A program made the position numbers and the translations under genes. Of a stretch of DNA of 29,996 nucleotides, positions 7,821 to 13,055 are shown piece by piece (within the stretch, counting starts at the first letter, position 1; each line of letters begins with the position of its first letter). The stretch covers positions 1 to 29,996 of IMG/VR virus record IMGVR_UViG_3300047551_000534. One strand, 5' to 3'. Under the pieces are notes generated by a model that was not told the origin of the DNA, did not search any database, and saw only the letters and a list, made by a program, of their open reading frames with translations. This DNA is from a virus.

Positions 7821-7850
7821 CCGTTCATCCTGGATTGTCTGCCGTTCATC
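7821..7850 (+). repeat. CCGTTCATC direct repeat 21 bases apart
   Basis: The 9-mer CCGTTCATC occurs at 7821-7829 and 7842-7850, a spacing of two helical turns, just upstream of the candidate early promoter. This is a typical arrangement for an activator or repressor site; the binding protein is unknown. Confidence 0.45.
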
Positions 7851-7869
7851 GGATACACTGAAAACCCCA

Positions 7870-7898
7870 TTGACAATGCAAAAACAGCTAGGCACAAT
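7870..7898 (+). promoter_or_regulatory. Candidate sigma70-type early rightward promoter
   Basis: Perfect -35 TTGACA (7870-7875), 17-base spacer, then -10 CACAAT (7893-7898, 4 of 6 matches). It lies about 50 bases before the first rightward gene and is correctly oriented. It suggests that host RNA polymerase starts early transcription, consistent with no phage RNA polymerase gene in the window. Confidence 0.55.
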
Positions 7899-7950
7899 GG
7901 ATACATCGACAAAGCAATACCGCTAAGTCAAAACCAAAGGAGTAAACAAA

Positions 7951-8199
7951 ATGAAAACCTTAATCCAATCAATCAAACAAGCCTACAAAGCACTAAAGCT
8001 AGTAACCATAGTAAAGAAAACATCAAACACTAGATTTATCACAGCATACACAAAGCAAGGTAGGATCAATGGGATTCTAATCAACAAAGGTATCCTAAGA
8101 TCAACGATCCGAGTACCAAAGCAAGGCGATCGCACTGTATGGAATACTAACATTAACTTCGTAAGGCATGAGAAAATTACAAGCAAGCAATATATCTAA
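7951..8199 (+). CDS. Small basic early protein (82 aa), unknown function
   Basis: First gene of the rightward transcript, 82 residues, strongly basic (many Lys/Arg) with an amphipathic N-terminal helix (LIQSIKQAYKALKLVTIVKK) followed by beta-type sequence (RFITAYTKQGRINGILINKG). A strong ribosome-binding site (AAAGGAG) lies 8 nt before the ATG. I do not recognise a family. Small basic proteins made first from an early phage promoter are often host take-over factors or nucleic-acid binders, but nothing here fixes a function. The hammerhead ribozyme begins 5 bases after its stop codon, so self-cleavage would leave this gene on the upstream RNA fragment, with part of the ribozyme as its 3' end. 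Confidence 0.75.
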   Translation: MKTLIQSIKQAYKALKLVTIVKKTSNTRFITAYTKQGRINGILINKGILRSTIRVPKQGDRTVWNTNINFVRHEKITSKQYI

Positions 8200-8204
8200 A
8201 CCTA

Positions 8205-8259
8205 GGACGAAACCCTGCCAAGTGTAGGGTCTATAGTTTAATACTATACTGACGAGTCC
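8205..8259 (+). ncRNA. Type II hammerhead ribozyme
   Basis: All parts of a hammerhead are present in the circularly permuted type II order, open at stem II. Stem II is GGAC (8205-8208) with GTCC (8256-8259). The GAA core is 8209-8211. Stem III is ACCCT (8212-8216) with AGGGT (8226-8230) and a 9-nt loop, including the obligatory A15.1-U16.1 pair. The cleavage triplet is GUC, with cutting predicted after C8231. Stem I is TATAGT (8232-8237) with ACTATA (8243-8248) and a 5-nt loop. The second core strand CTGACGA is 8249-8255. All 13 fixed core bases fit the consensus and all 15 pairs are Watson-Crick. Cleavage would leave the GP88-like mRNA with a 48-nt leader starting with a 5'-hydroxyl. Activity is inferred from structure. 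Confidence 0.92.
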
Positions 8260-8279
8260 AACTAACCTTTGAGGATATC

Positions 8280-8927
8280 ATGCTCAAATTATCAATCACT
8301 AGCAAGCTTGACGGGATTAGATCTTGGAGTCTACAAGCTTTAGATACATGTTCAGGCAGTATCAATGTTTATACTGGTGAATTAGTTGATGCCTGCGCTG
8401 GTTGCTATGCCACTACTGGCAACTACTTATACCCTAACGTAAAGGCTCCTCGTGAGCATAACAAGGAAGACTGGCAGCGTGATAGTTGGGTTGATGATAT
8501 GGTACAAGCCTTAGACTCTGATCGATACTTTCGTTGGTTCGACTCTGGCGATATGTACACAATCAAGCTTGCTGAGAAAATGCTTGAGGTCATGAAACGT
8601 ACACCTTGGTGTAAACACTGGTTACCGACTAGGATGTACAAGTTTCCTAAGTATCAATCAATCTTAGAACAAATGGATGCACTTCCGAATGTGGTTGTAC
8701 GTAGGTCATCTGATTCTGTTATTGGCGAAGTACTTGATGCACCGTGGTCTAGCACCATTGCTGAATCCTACAATGATGATAGCATCAGTGTATGCCCAGC
8801 GTATCAGCAAGGCGGAAAGTGCAAAGGTTGTCGGAAGTGCTGGGATAAATCAATCCCAGTTATCGGTTATGCTGCTCATGGCCAAAAGATGTCTAAAGTT
8901 ATCAGACTCAAACTTGCAAAGGGTTAA
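8280..8927 (+). CDS. GP88-family protein (215 aa)
   Basis: Resembles the phage/plasmid 'gene product 88' family: an opening ISxKL segment, an early Cys cluster (CAGCYATTGNY near 37-47), a conserved FRWFDSGDMY block near 80-89, and a Cys-rich end (CPAYQQGGKCKGCRKCWD near 178-195). The cysteine groupings suggest metal or Fe-S binding; the biochemical role of the family is not established to my knowledge. A GAGGAT ribosome-binding site lies just before the ATG. Its leader contains the 3' half of the hammerhead ribozyme, so the stability or translation of this gene is the most likely target of ribozyme processing. It is followed 2 bases later by a 28-aa membrane peptide. Confidence 0.75.
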   Translation: MLKLSITSKLDGIRSWSLQALDTCSGSINVYTGELVDACAGCYATTGNYLYPNVKAPREHNKEDWQRDSWVDDMVQALDSDRYFRWFDSGDMYTIKLAEKMLEVMKRTPWCKHWLPTRMYKFPKYQSILEQMDALPNVVVRRSSDSVIGEVLDAPWSSTIAESYNDDSISVCPAYQQGGKCKGCRKCWDKSIPVIGYAAHGQKMSKVIRLKLAKG

Positions 8928-8929
8928 TC

Positions 8930-9016
8930 ATGTCAAAGTCTAATGATGTTATCTTAGTCCTAGGTGGTGCACTGTTCGGTGCACTGTATGCTGTAATGAT
9001 TTTCTTTTCACTATGA
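8930..9016 (+). CDS. Single-pass membrane peptide (28 aa)
   Basis: Short open frame with start ATG at 8930, 2 bases after the GP88-like stop, preceded by AAGGG. It encodes MSKSNDVI followed by an uninterrupted hydrophobic stretch (LVLGGALFGALYAVMIFF) long enough to cross a membrane once. The packing (start right after one stop, next gene 7 bases later with its own GAGG) supports it being real. Tiny membrane proteins are frequent among early phage genes; function unknown. Confidence 0.55.
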   Translation: MSKSNDVILVLGGALFGALYAVMIFFSL

Positions 9017-9023
9017 GGCTATC

Positions 9024-9194
9024 ATGGAACACTATAAGATTGTAGGCTATCTATTAACTTATCGTTATCCTGAGTATTCTGGTTTAACGCACCTTGAAAG
9101 GTTCGCTACAGTGGCTAAGGTGTATGAGTATGTTGAAGACTTAGAAATAACTGAATACGACATTAACCCCATTGTTGACTTATCGGGAGACTAA
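9024..9194 (+). CDS. Small protein of unknown function (56 aa)
   Basis: ATG at 9024 preceded by GAGG; the product starts MEHYKIVGYLLTYRYPEYSG and ends with an acidic VDLSGD tail. It is rich in Tyr and Glu and soluble-looking. It fits tightly between the membrane peptide (7-base gap) and the following 76-aa gene (4-base gap), which is the main support for it being a gene. No family recognised. Confidence 0.6.
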   Translation: MEHYKIVGYLLTYRYPEYSGLTHLERFATVAKVYEYVEDLEITEYDINPIVDLSGD

Positions 9195-9198
9195 TCCA

Positions 9199-9429
9199 AT
9201 GGTAACCATACTGAAGAAAGAAGATCTACTCTATGATTGTACTAAGAGAGAATTAGACTATGCTGTTGCCTCTATTAAGTTCCCAGAGGTCTATGATGAA
9301 ATTGTTCGCTTTCTCTCTGAAGGTGGGTTCAATAACCTATCTGATGTTGAATTAGCAGAGCACTATAGGGAAAACTTTACAGACTTAGACACCATAGAGT
9401 TTAGGAAACAATATAGGATTACCAAATGA
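9199..9429 (+). CDS. Small acidic protein of unknown function (76 aa)
   Basis: I place the start at ATG 9199, with GGGAG about 9 nt upstream, rather than at an in-frame upstream ATG (9172) that lies inside the preceding gene and has no ribosome-binding site. The product, MVTILKKEDLLYDCTKRELD onward, is helical and acidic without transmembrane segments. Its stop overlaps the next start by 4 bases (ATGA), indicating coupled translation. No family recognised. Confidence 0.65.
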   Translation: MVTILKKEDLLYDCTKRELDYAVASIKFPEVYDEIVRFLSEGGFNNLSDVELAEHYRENFTDLDTIEFRKQYRITK

Positions 9430-9626
9430 GCTTAACATTCAATGATCAACCATGCGAGATCGTACAAGGTCCAGATGCTGATGGCTTAGTCTGTATACGA
9501 TATGCTGGCGATCCTCGATGGCCTTTTCCGTCCTATACTTGGGTTAGCCCTAAAGTACTGAAGAAAGTTAGTAAAGATAGGAAAACTAAGGACGATTTAA
9601 AAGACGTCCAAGAAGCTCTATTTTGA
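9426..9626 (+). CDS. Small protein of unknown function (66 aa)
   Basis: Overlaps the preceding gene by ATGA. The N-terminal half looks like a small beta barrel (FNDQPCEIVQGPDADGLVCI then WPFPSYTWVSPKVL), and the C-terminus is a charged helix. It may be a small SH3-like or nucleic-acid-binding fold, but that is only impression. Part of the early cluster of unknown genes between the ribozyme and the replication operon. Confidence 0.6.
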   Translation: MSLTFNDQPCEIVQGPDADGLVCIRYAGDPRWPFPSYTWVSPKVLKKVSKDRKTKDDLKDVQEALF

Positions 9627-9638
9627 TAAAGGAGATAT

Positions 9639-9692
9639 CTGAAAACACCTTCGAATAGAAAATCGATTGTAGGTACCTTAAAACGCGTTTAA
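9639..9692 (+). CDS. Possible 17-aa peptide with CTG start
   Basis: A near-perfect ribosome-binding site (AAAGGAG) right after the previous stop is followed at normal distance not by ATG but by CTG (9639), opening a frame MKTPSNRKSIVGTLKRV if initiated with Met. A strong ribosome-binding site with no other start behind it is the only evidence; it could equally be a decayed gene remnant or regulatory. Confidence 0.25.
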   Translation: MKTPSNRKSIVGTLKRV

Positions 9693-9716
9693 ACGGCATT
9701 ATAGGAGGTTAGAAAG

Positions 9717-9890
9717 ATGACTAAAGAGACTGTACAGATGATGTTAGCCTTGATTGAGGCTATGATTGACTCCAGCGTAGCAGCATCATGGGGTCAATGG
9801 GAGGAGGTAGAGCATGCTGAAGATGTTAAAGAGGATCTATACCCTAAACTGATGATGTTGTTGGATCGTATGGAAGATGATGGTAAGTAA
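9717..9890 (+). CDS. Small acidic helical protein (57 aa), unknown
   Basis: ATG at 9717 with AGGAGG about 9 nt upstream, the strongest ribosome-binding site in this region. The product, MTKETVQMMLALIEAMIDSS then WGQWEEVEHAEDVKEDLYPK, is a Met-rich, acidic, all-helical protein. No family recognised. It is followed after 26 bases by the zinc-ribbon gene. Confidence 0.6.
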   Translation: MTKETVQMMLALIEAMIDSSVAASWGQWEEVEHAEDVKEDLYPKLMMLLDRMEDDGK

Positions 9891-9916
9891 CTTTTTAAGA
9901 AAGGTAGGGACGGAAG

Positions 9917-10111
9917 ATTAGATGTATCTCTTGTAATGAAGCACTTAGTGACTATGAAGCCTCTAGGCGTAGTGTTCGAACAAGACAATACTTAGACTTA
10001 TGTAATGATTGTTTTAAGTATGTCCGAGATGAGATCTGCGCTGTTGGTAATGTATCGCTGATGCACGACGATGATGAGATTGTTAGCGAACGTAAGAAGT
10101 CAGAGGACTAA
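9917..10111 (+). CDS. Zinc-ribbon small protein with apparent ATT start (64 aa)
   Basis: An open frame of 64 codons encodes a four-cysteine zinc-ribbon-like protein: CISC at 3-6 and CNDC at 29-32, separated by a DYEASRRS segment. This pattern is familiar from small phage proteins, typically beginning MRCxxC. Here the codon before Arg-Cys is ATT (9917), the frame is closed by TAG five codons earlier, and no ATG, GTG or TTG lies between, so initiation must use ATT or be impaired. A purine-rich GGTAGGGACGGAAG precedes it. The protein ends in an acidic and Lys-rich tail. It may bind nucleic acid or a host protein; function unknown. Confidence 0.6.
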   Translation: MRCISCNEALSDYEASRRSVRTRQYLDLCNDCFKYVRDEICAVGNVSLMHDDDEIVSERKKSED

Positions 10112-10114
10112 CTA

Positions 10115-10143
10115 TTGACAACTTTAGTTTTCTCTGATACCCT
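10115..10143 (+). promoter_or_regulatory. Candidate promoter for the replication operon
   Basis: Perfect -35 TTGACA (10115-10120), 17-base spacer, and an extended -10 TGATACCCT (TG at 10135-10136, hexamer 10138-10143 with 3 of 6 matches). Transcription would begin near 10150, inside the left arm of the inverted repeat, so the hairpin would form the mRNA 5' end. Confidence 0.4.
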
Positions 10144-10254
10144 AAATCTATATAGGCTATGTATACTATGTACTATACTTAGTATATATACTTAGAATAA
10201 TATTCTATGTACTTACTATGTATACATAGCCTATATAGTAGAGAGATAGGGTAT
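10137..10254. repeat. Long AT-rich inverted repeat upstream of the replication genes
   Basis: Perfect 19-base arms (10148-10166, beginning CTATATAGGCTATG, and 10220-10238) are flanked by a second perfect 8-base pair (ATACCCTA 10137-10144, TAGGGTAT 10247-10254). The inner AT-rich part has a further small palindrome (AGAATAATATTCT). The whole could form a cruciform or a long RNA hairpin. There is no T-run, so it is not a standard terminator. It separates the early small genes from the replication operon. Confidence 0.75.
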
Positions 10255-10255
10255 A

Positions 10256-10286
10256 GTTATAGCACTAGCATGTACACCCCTGTCAA
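10256..10286 (-). promoter_or_regulatory. Candidate leftward promoter facing the inverted repeat
   Basis: On the minus strand TTGACA (10286-10281) and TATAAC (10261-10256) are 19 bases apart, slightly long. No leftward gene follows, so it would make only antisense RNA through the inverted repeat. It may be coincidental. Confidence 0.25.
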
Positions 10287-10312
10287 GTAAACTTTACACT
10301 AAGGATAATACA

Positions 10313-10513
10313 ATGTACCCTGATGATGATTTTCTACCTGAAGAGGCTATGAAGCCTTCAGAGCCAACACAGGCAGAGTTGGATGATTACCATGAAGATG
10401 TCAAGATTGAAGCCGTACTGAGTGGTTTTGTTCGCTTATGTTCGGAGTATGGTTTTTACTTTATGATGCGTCAGTTAACGAAGGCTTTGAACGCTAAGGG
10501 TTTTAACGTATGA
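10313..10513 (+). CDS. Small acidic protein of unknown function (66 aa)
   Basis: First gene after the inverted repeat. ATG at 10313 preceded by AAGGAT. The N-terminus is strongly acidic (MYPDDDFLPEEAMKPSEPTQ) and the second half is hydrophobic-helical (VRLCSEYGFYFMMRQLTKAL). Four-base ATGA overlap with the next gene shows coupled translation with the replication operon. The acidic N-terminus could mimic DNA or bind a partner, but no family is recognised. Confidence 0.65.
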   Translation: MYPDDDFLPEEAMKPSEPTQAELDDYHEDVKIEAVLSGFVRLCSEYGFYFMMRQLTKALNAKGFNV

Positions 10514-10800
10514 AGAAGAAGATACAACCTAGAAAGCGTAAGCCTTCGCCGTATGTGCTGTTTATGCACTCTAATGGTGGTACATGCTCTTTAGAGGATC
10601 TGATGGCAGCATTTCCTGCTAAGGGTAAGAACGCCTTACTAAATGCGATGCAGAAGCTTGTTGATAACTATACGGTTGATAGGGATATTTACATCTATGG
10701 TGACAGACAGAAGAAGATCATCTACACTTTAGGTGGTTATGTCACTAAGGATACAACTGGGATCTGTTGGCATAATCCTTTTAACTTAGGGATCAAGTAA
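10510..10800 (+). CDS. Basic protein of unknown function, possibly winged-helix-like (96 aa)
   Basis: Starts MKKKIQPRKRKPSPYVL and has a very basic N-terminus, then a helix-turn-helix-like part (CSLEDLMAAFPAKGKNALLNAMQKLVDN), a beta-hairpin-like IYIYGDRQKKIIYTLGGYV and a short end. The helix-helix-hairpin order suggests a small winged-helix DNA-binding fold, which is an impression from pattern only. It overlaps its upstream neighbour by ATGA and the primase-helicase by one base (TAATG), so it is co-expressed with the replisome genes and may be an accessory or regulatory factor. Confidence 0.65.
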   Translation: MKKKIQPRKRKPSPYVLFMHSNGGTCSLEDLMAAFPAKGKNALLNAMQKLVDNYTVDRDIYIYGDRQKKIIYTLGGYVTKDTTGICWHNPFNLGIK

Positions 10801-12410
10801 TGACATACTTAGCCACGCACCAGGGTTGTGATGATTGCGGTAGCTCTGATGCCTTATCAGTGTCAGAGAATGACAAAGGAGAAACATGGTCTCATTGCTT
10901 TAGTTGCGGTACAAATAAGAAGTTGTCTACAAATGTTGATAACTTCCAACAAAATGTAACATCTAAGCCTAAAGTTGTACCTATGATTCAAGGTCAATAT
11001 CGTTCGATACCAGTGAGAAACCTTAGTGCTGATGCACTGAAGGCATACAACGTAGTGCTTACTGATGACTACGAGGTAGTGTTTCCCTATCATGATGCTG
11101 ATGGAAAGGTAGCAGCATACAAGGTAAGGCATGAAGCTACGAAGACAGACTGCACCATTAAAGGAGATTGGAGCAAAGCTAATACATTGTTCGGACAACA
11201 CTTATTTGCTAAAGGAGGGAAGAGCATTACCATCACTGAGGGTGAGTTTGATGCCATTGCTGTCTATCAAATGAATGGTATGAAGTATCCTTCAGTATCT
11301 ATCCGCAACGGAGCACAGGCAGCACTAAAGGACTGTAAAGCTAACTATGAATATCTTGATTCTTTTGAAACCATTGTTATCTCTTTTGATGCTGATGAAC
11401 CTGGGAAGAAAGCTGCTACGCAAGTAGCTGACCTATTCGGTGCTAAGGCTAAAGTTGTCAAGCATAGAGCACCATTCAAGGATGCTAACGATTACCTTAA
11501 AGAAGGAGCAATAAAGGAATACATACAAGATTGGTTTGCTGCTGAGACCTATGTACCTGATGGTATTGTCAATGGCTCTAAGCTGTGGGACGACATCAAT
11601 ACACCTGCTATTAAGTCTTCATGTAACTATCCCTTTGATGGCCTTAACAAGCTTACCTATGGCATTAGGAAGGGTGAACTAGTTACCTTTACTGCTGGAT
11701 CTGGACTAGGTAAATCACAGGTGTTGCGTGAGATCGTGTATCATATTCTGTGCAAGACAGACGACAACATTGGTTTGATGTTCCTTGAGGAGTCTACTGT
11801 CCGCACTGCTAAAGGCTTGATGTCCATACACGCTAACAAACCTTTACATTTACCAGACACAGCATACACAGATGAGGAGTTTAGAGATGCCTTCGAGCAC
11901 ACTCTTGGCACTAATAGGGTTTATCTTTTTGATCATTTTGGTAGTACGTCAATTGATAATATTTTATCAAGAGTCAGATTCATGTCAAAGGGATTGGGAT
12001 GTAGCTTTGTGGTGCTGGATCATATTAGCATCATCGTCAGTGCTGGTGATGTTGGCGATGAGAGGAAAGCCTTAGATGAGATCATGACAAAGCTAAGGAT
12101 GCTGGTTCAAGAGACTGGTATATCCTTATTGATTGTCAGTCACCTAAAGAGACCTGATGGTAAAGGCCATGAAGAAGGAGCAGCGACATCACTAGGACAG
12201 CTTAGAGGCTCTGGAAGCATTGCACAATTGTCTGACATGGTTATCGGTATGGAAAGGAATGCACAGCATGATGATGAACGTGAACGCAATATCACCAGGA
12301 TTAGGGTACTCAAGAACCGCTTCTCAGGTACGACAGGTCCAGCCTGTAGCGTCTACTACAACCACACAACAGGAAGGTTATCAGAGGTCATCGAAGATGA
12401 AAACTTATGA
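10800..12410 (+). CDS. T7 gp4-like bifunctional primase-helicase
   Basis: 536 aa with the full order of a phage primase-helicase. The N-terminal zinc ribbon has CDDC (10-13) and CFSC (33-36). A TOPRIM primase core has EGEFDAI from Glu147 and DADEPGKKA from Asp197. The RecA-like DnaB-type helicase has Walker A AGSGLGKS (299-306), Walker B VVLDH with Asp407, the H4 segment VSHLKRP (446-452) and an RGSGSIAQLSDMVIGMER block (469-487) with a likely sensor/finger function. It would synthesise primers and unwind the fork ahead of the polymerase encoded downstream. One-base overlap with the preceding gene; the next gene starts inside its last codons. All key motifs are intact. Confidence 0.95.
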   Translation: MTYLATHQGCDDCGSSDALSVSENDKGETWSHCFSCGTNKKLSTNVDNFQQNVTSKPKVVPMIQGQYRSIPVRNLSADALKAYNVVLTDDYEVVFPYHDADGKVAAYKVRHEATKTDCTIKGDWSKANTLFGQHLFAKGGKSITITEGEFDAIAVYQMNGMKYPSVSIRNGAQAALKDCKANYEYLDSFETIVISFDADEPGKKAATQVADLFGAKAKVVKHRAPFKDANDYLKEGAIKEYIQDWFAAETYVPDGIVNGSKLWDDINTPAIKSSCNYPFDGLNKLTYGIRKGELVTFTAGSGLGKSQVLREIVYHILCKTDDNIGLMFLEESTVRTAKGLMSIHANKPLHLPDTAYTDEEFRDAFEHTLGTNRVYLFDHFGSTSIDNILSRVRFMSKGLGCSFVVLDHISIIVSAGDVGDERKALDEIMTKLRMLVQETGISLLIVSHLKRPDGKGHEEGAATSLGQLRGSGSIAQLSDMVIGMERNAQHDDERERNITRIRVLKNRFSGTTGPACSVYYNHTTGRLSEVIEDENL

Positions 12411-12567
12411 AGATCTGATGGAACTAACTAAGAAGTTTGCTTTAGAACAACTTCGTACTGGTAGCTCATTAGGAGAAGTCATCAATGCTTTTAATGATAC
12501 TGCTAAAGAGATGTCTAGCTTCAGTGATTACATGTATGCTATTCAAGATGCTAACAGGAGACCATAG
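12397..12567 (+). CDS. Small helical protein (56 aa), unknown
   Basis: The start is taken as ATG 12397, within the end of the primase-helicase (14-base overlap). A longer frame extends upstream inside the helicase, but there it is only the shadow of that gene. The product MKTYEDLMELTKKFALEQLR onward is acidic-helical. Its TAG stop shares a base with the GTG start of the next gene, so the two are coupled. No family recognised; a small replisome accessory is possible from context. Confidence 0.65.
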   Translation: MKTYEDLMELTKKFALEQLRTGSSLGEVINAFNDTAKEMSSFSDYMYAIQDANRRP

Positions 12568-12725
12568 TGGCTGAAGTAACAAACCTTGTAGAGCATGAAG
12601 ATGGTTCTGCTACCATTACCTTAGACTTAACTAACGAAGAGTCTAGGATACTGATACAATGGGCTATCAGAGAAGCTATCAAAGCTGGTATCAAAGCAGA
12701 TAAGGAGTTGAAATGGGATTCTTAG
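12567..12725 (+). CDS. Small conserved-looking protein with GTG start (52 aa)
   Basis: GTG at 12567 with AGGAG 8 nt upstream opens a 52-codon frame: MAEVTNLVEHEDGSATITLD, followed by a helix containing QWAIREAIKAGIKADKE. The start shares one base with the upstream TAG, and the stop lies 12 bases inside the next gene. The MAEVTNLVEHEDGSAT-type opening is one I have met among small proteins of marine podoviruses, from memory only. Function unknown. Confidence 0.6.
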   Translation: MAEVTNLVEHEDGSATITLDLTNEESRILIQWAIREAIKAGIKADKELKWDS

Positions 12726-12892
12726 TCATGAGTATGAATGAGGTTGTTCAAGCAGCGTGGGATGCTAAACTCATTAGTGGCTACAACGTTGAGTACGTCA
12801 ATATTGATGCACTGATGCGGTTTGCTGAAGAGATCTCTAGGGTTGCTGTTGAAAACTATCAGGAAAGGGTATCTGATGTGGGTAATGGATAG
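12713..12892 (+). CDS. Small protein of unknown function (59 aa)
   Basis: Start ATG 12713 with an AAGGAG ribosome-binding site 5 nt upstream, inside the end of the preceding gene. An internal ATG at 12728 is a weaker alternative. The product MGFLVMSMNEVVQAAWDAKL then SGYNVEYVNIDALMRFAEEI is helical with alternating hydrophobics. Its end overlaps the start of the following coiled-coil gene by 17 bases. No family recognised. Confidence 0.6.
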   Translation: MGFLVMSMNEVVQAAWDAKLISGYNVEYVNIDALMRFAEEISRVAVENYQERVSDVGNG

Positions 12893-13055
12893 GTTGATAG
12901 CAGAGCATTCAGAGTTAAAGAAGAAGTACGATACACTCTTAGAAGACTATCAGAAGCTGGTACACAAATATGAAGAGCTTAGTTCTGGACATCGAAACAG
13001 ACATGAAGCAGAGTGTTATCTTTTGCGTAGTAACAAAGGATCTGACAACGGGTGA
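12876..13055 (+). CDS. Small coiled-coil protein overlapping the polymerase start (59 aa)
   Basis: Start ATG 12876 preceded by AGGAAAGGG; an internal ATG at 12885 is possible. Residues 4-34 have a clear heptad pattern (LIAEHSELKKKYDTLLEDYQ and KLVHKYEEL), a short coiled coil. The last 86 bases overlap the DNA polymerase gene in another frame, a long overlap that would couple the two. Codon quality and the coiled coil support a real gene. Function unknown; perhaps an oligomeric accessory factor. Confidence 0.55.
   Translation: MWVMDRLIAEHSELKKKYDTLLEDYQKLVHKYEELSSGHRNRHEAECYLLRSNKGSDNG

Larger units (their letters stand above)
7058..7950. other. Non-coding control region with oriC-like and parS-like elements
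   Basis: This 893-base stretch separates the leftward late genes from the rightward early genes and contains no convincing gene. A 90-codon open frame on the minus strand (7640-7912) runs across the repeats and has no ribosome-binding site, so I treat it as chance. From left to right it holds an AT-rich leader of the small-terminase gene, an AT-rich pyrimidine-heavy stretch (about 7365-7450) that could serve as an unwinding element, three CTAGGTAG/CTACCTAG motifs, a phased DnaA-box array, a 9-base doublet, three 20-base tandem repeats, a parS-like palindrome, an 8-base inverted repeat, a CCGTTCATC doublet 21 bases apart and a sigma70-like promoter. A replication origin plus divergent promoters is the simplest reading; function is inferred. 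Confidence 0.75.

Noticed and set aside
7640-7912. 90-codon open frame on the minus strand inside the control region
   Set aside because: It runs through the tandem repeats and the parS-like palindrome, has no ribosome-binding site and no family resemblance; the repeats explain the open frame.
10137-10254. Long inverted repeat as a CRISPR array or insertion-sequence ends
   Set aside because: There are only two arms, no spaced repeats, no transposase and no target-site duplication; it is a single palindromic structure.
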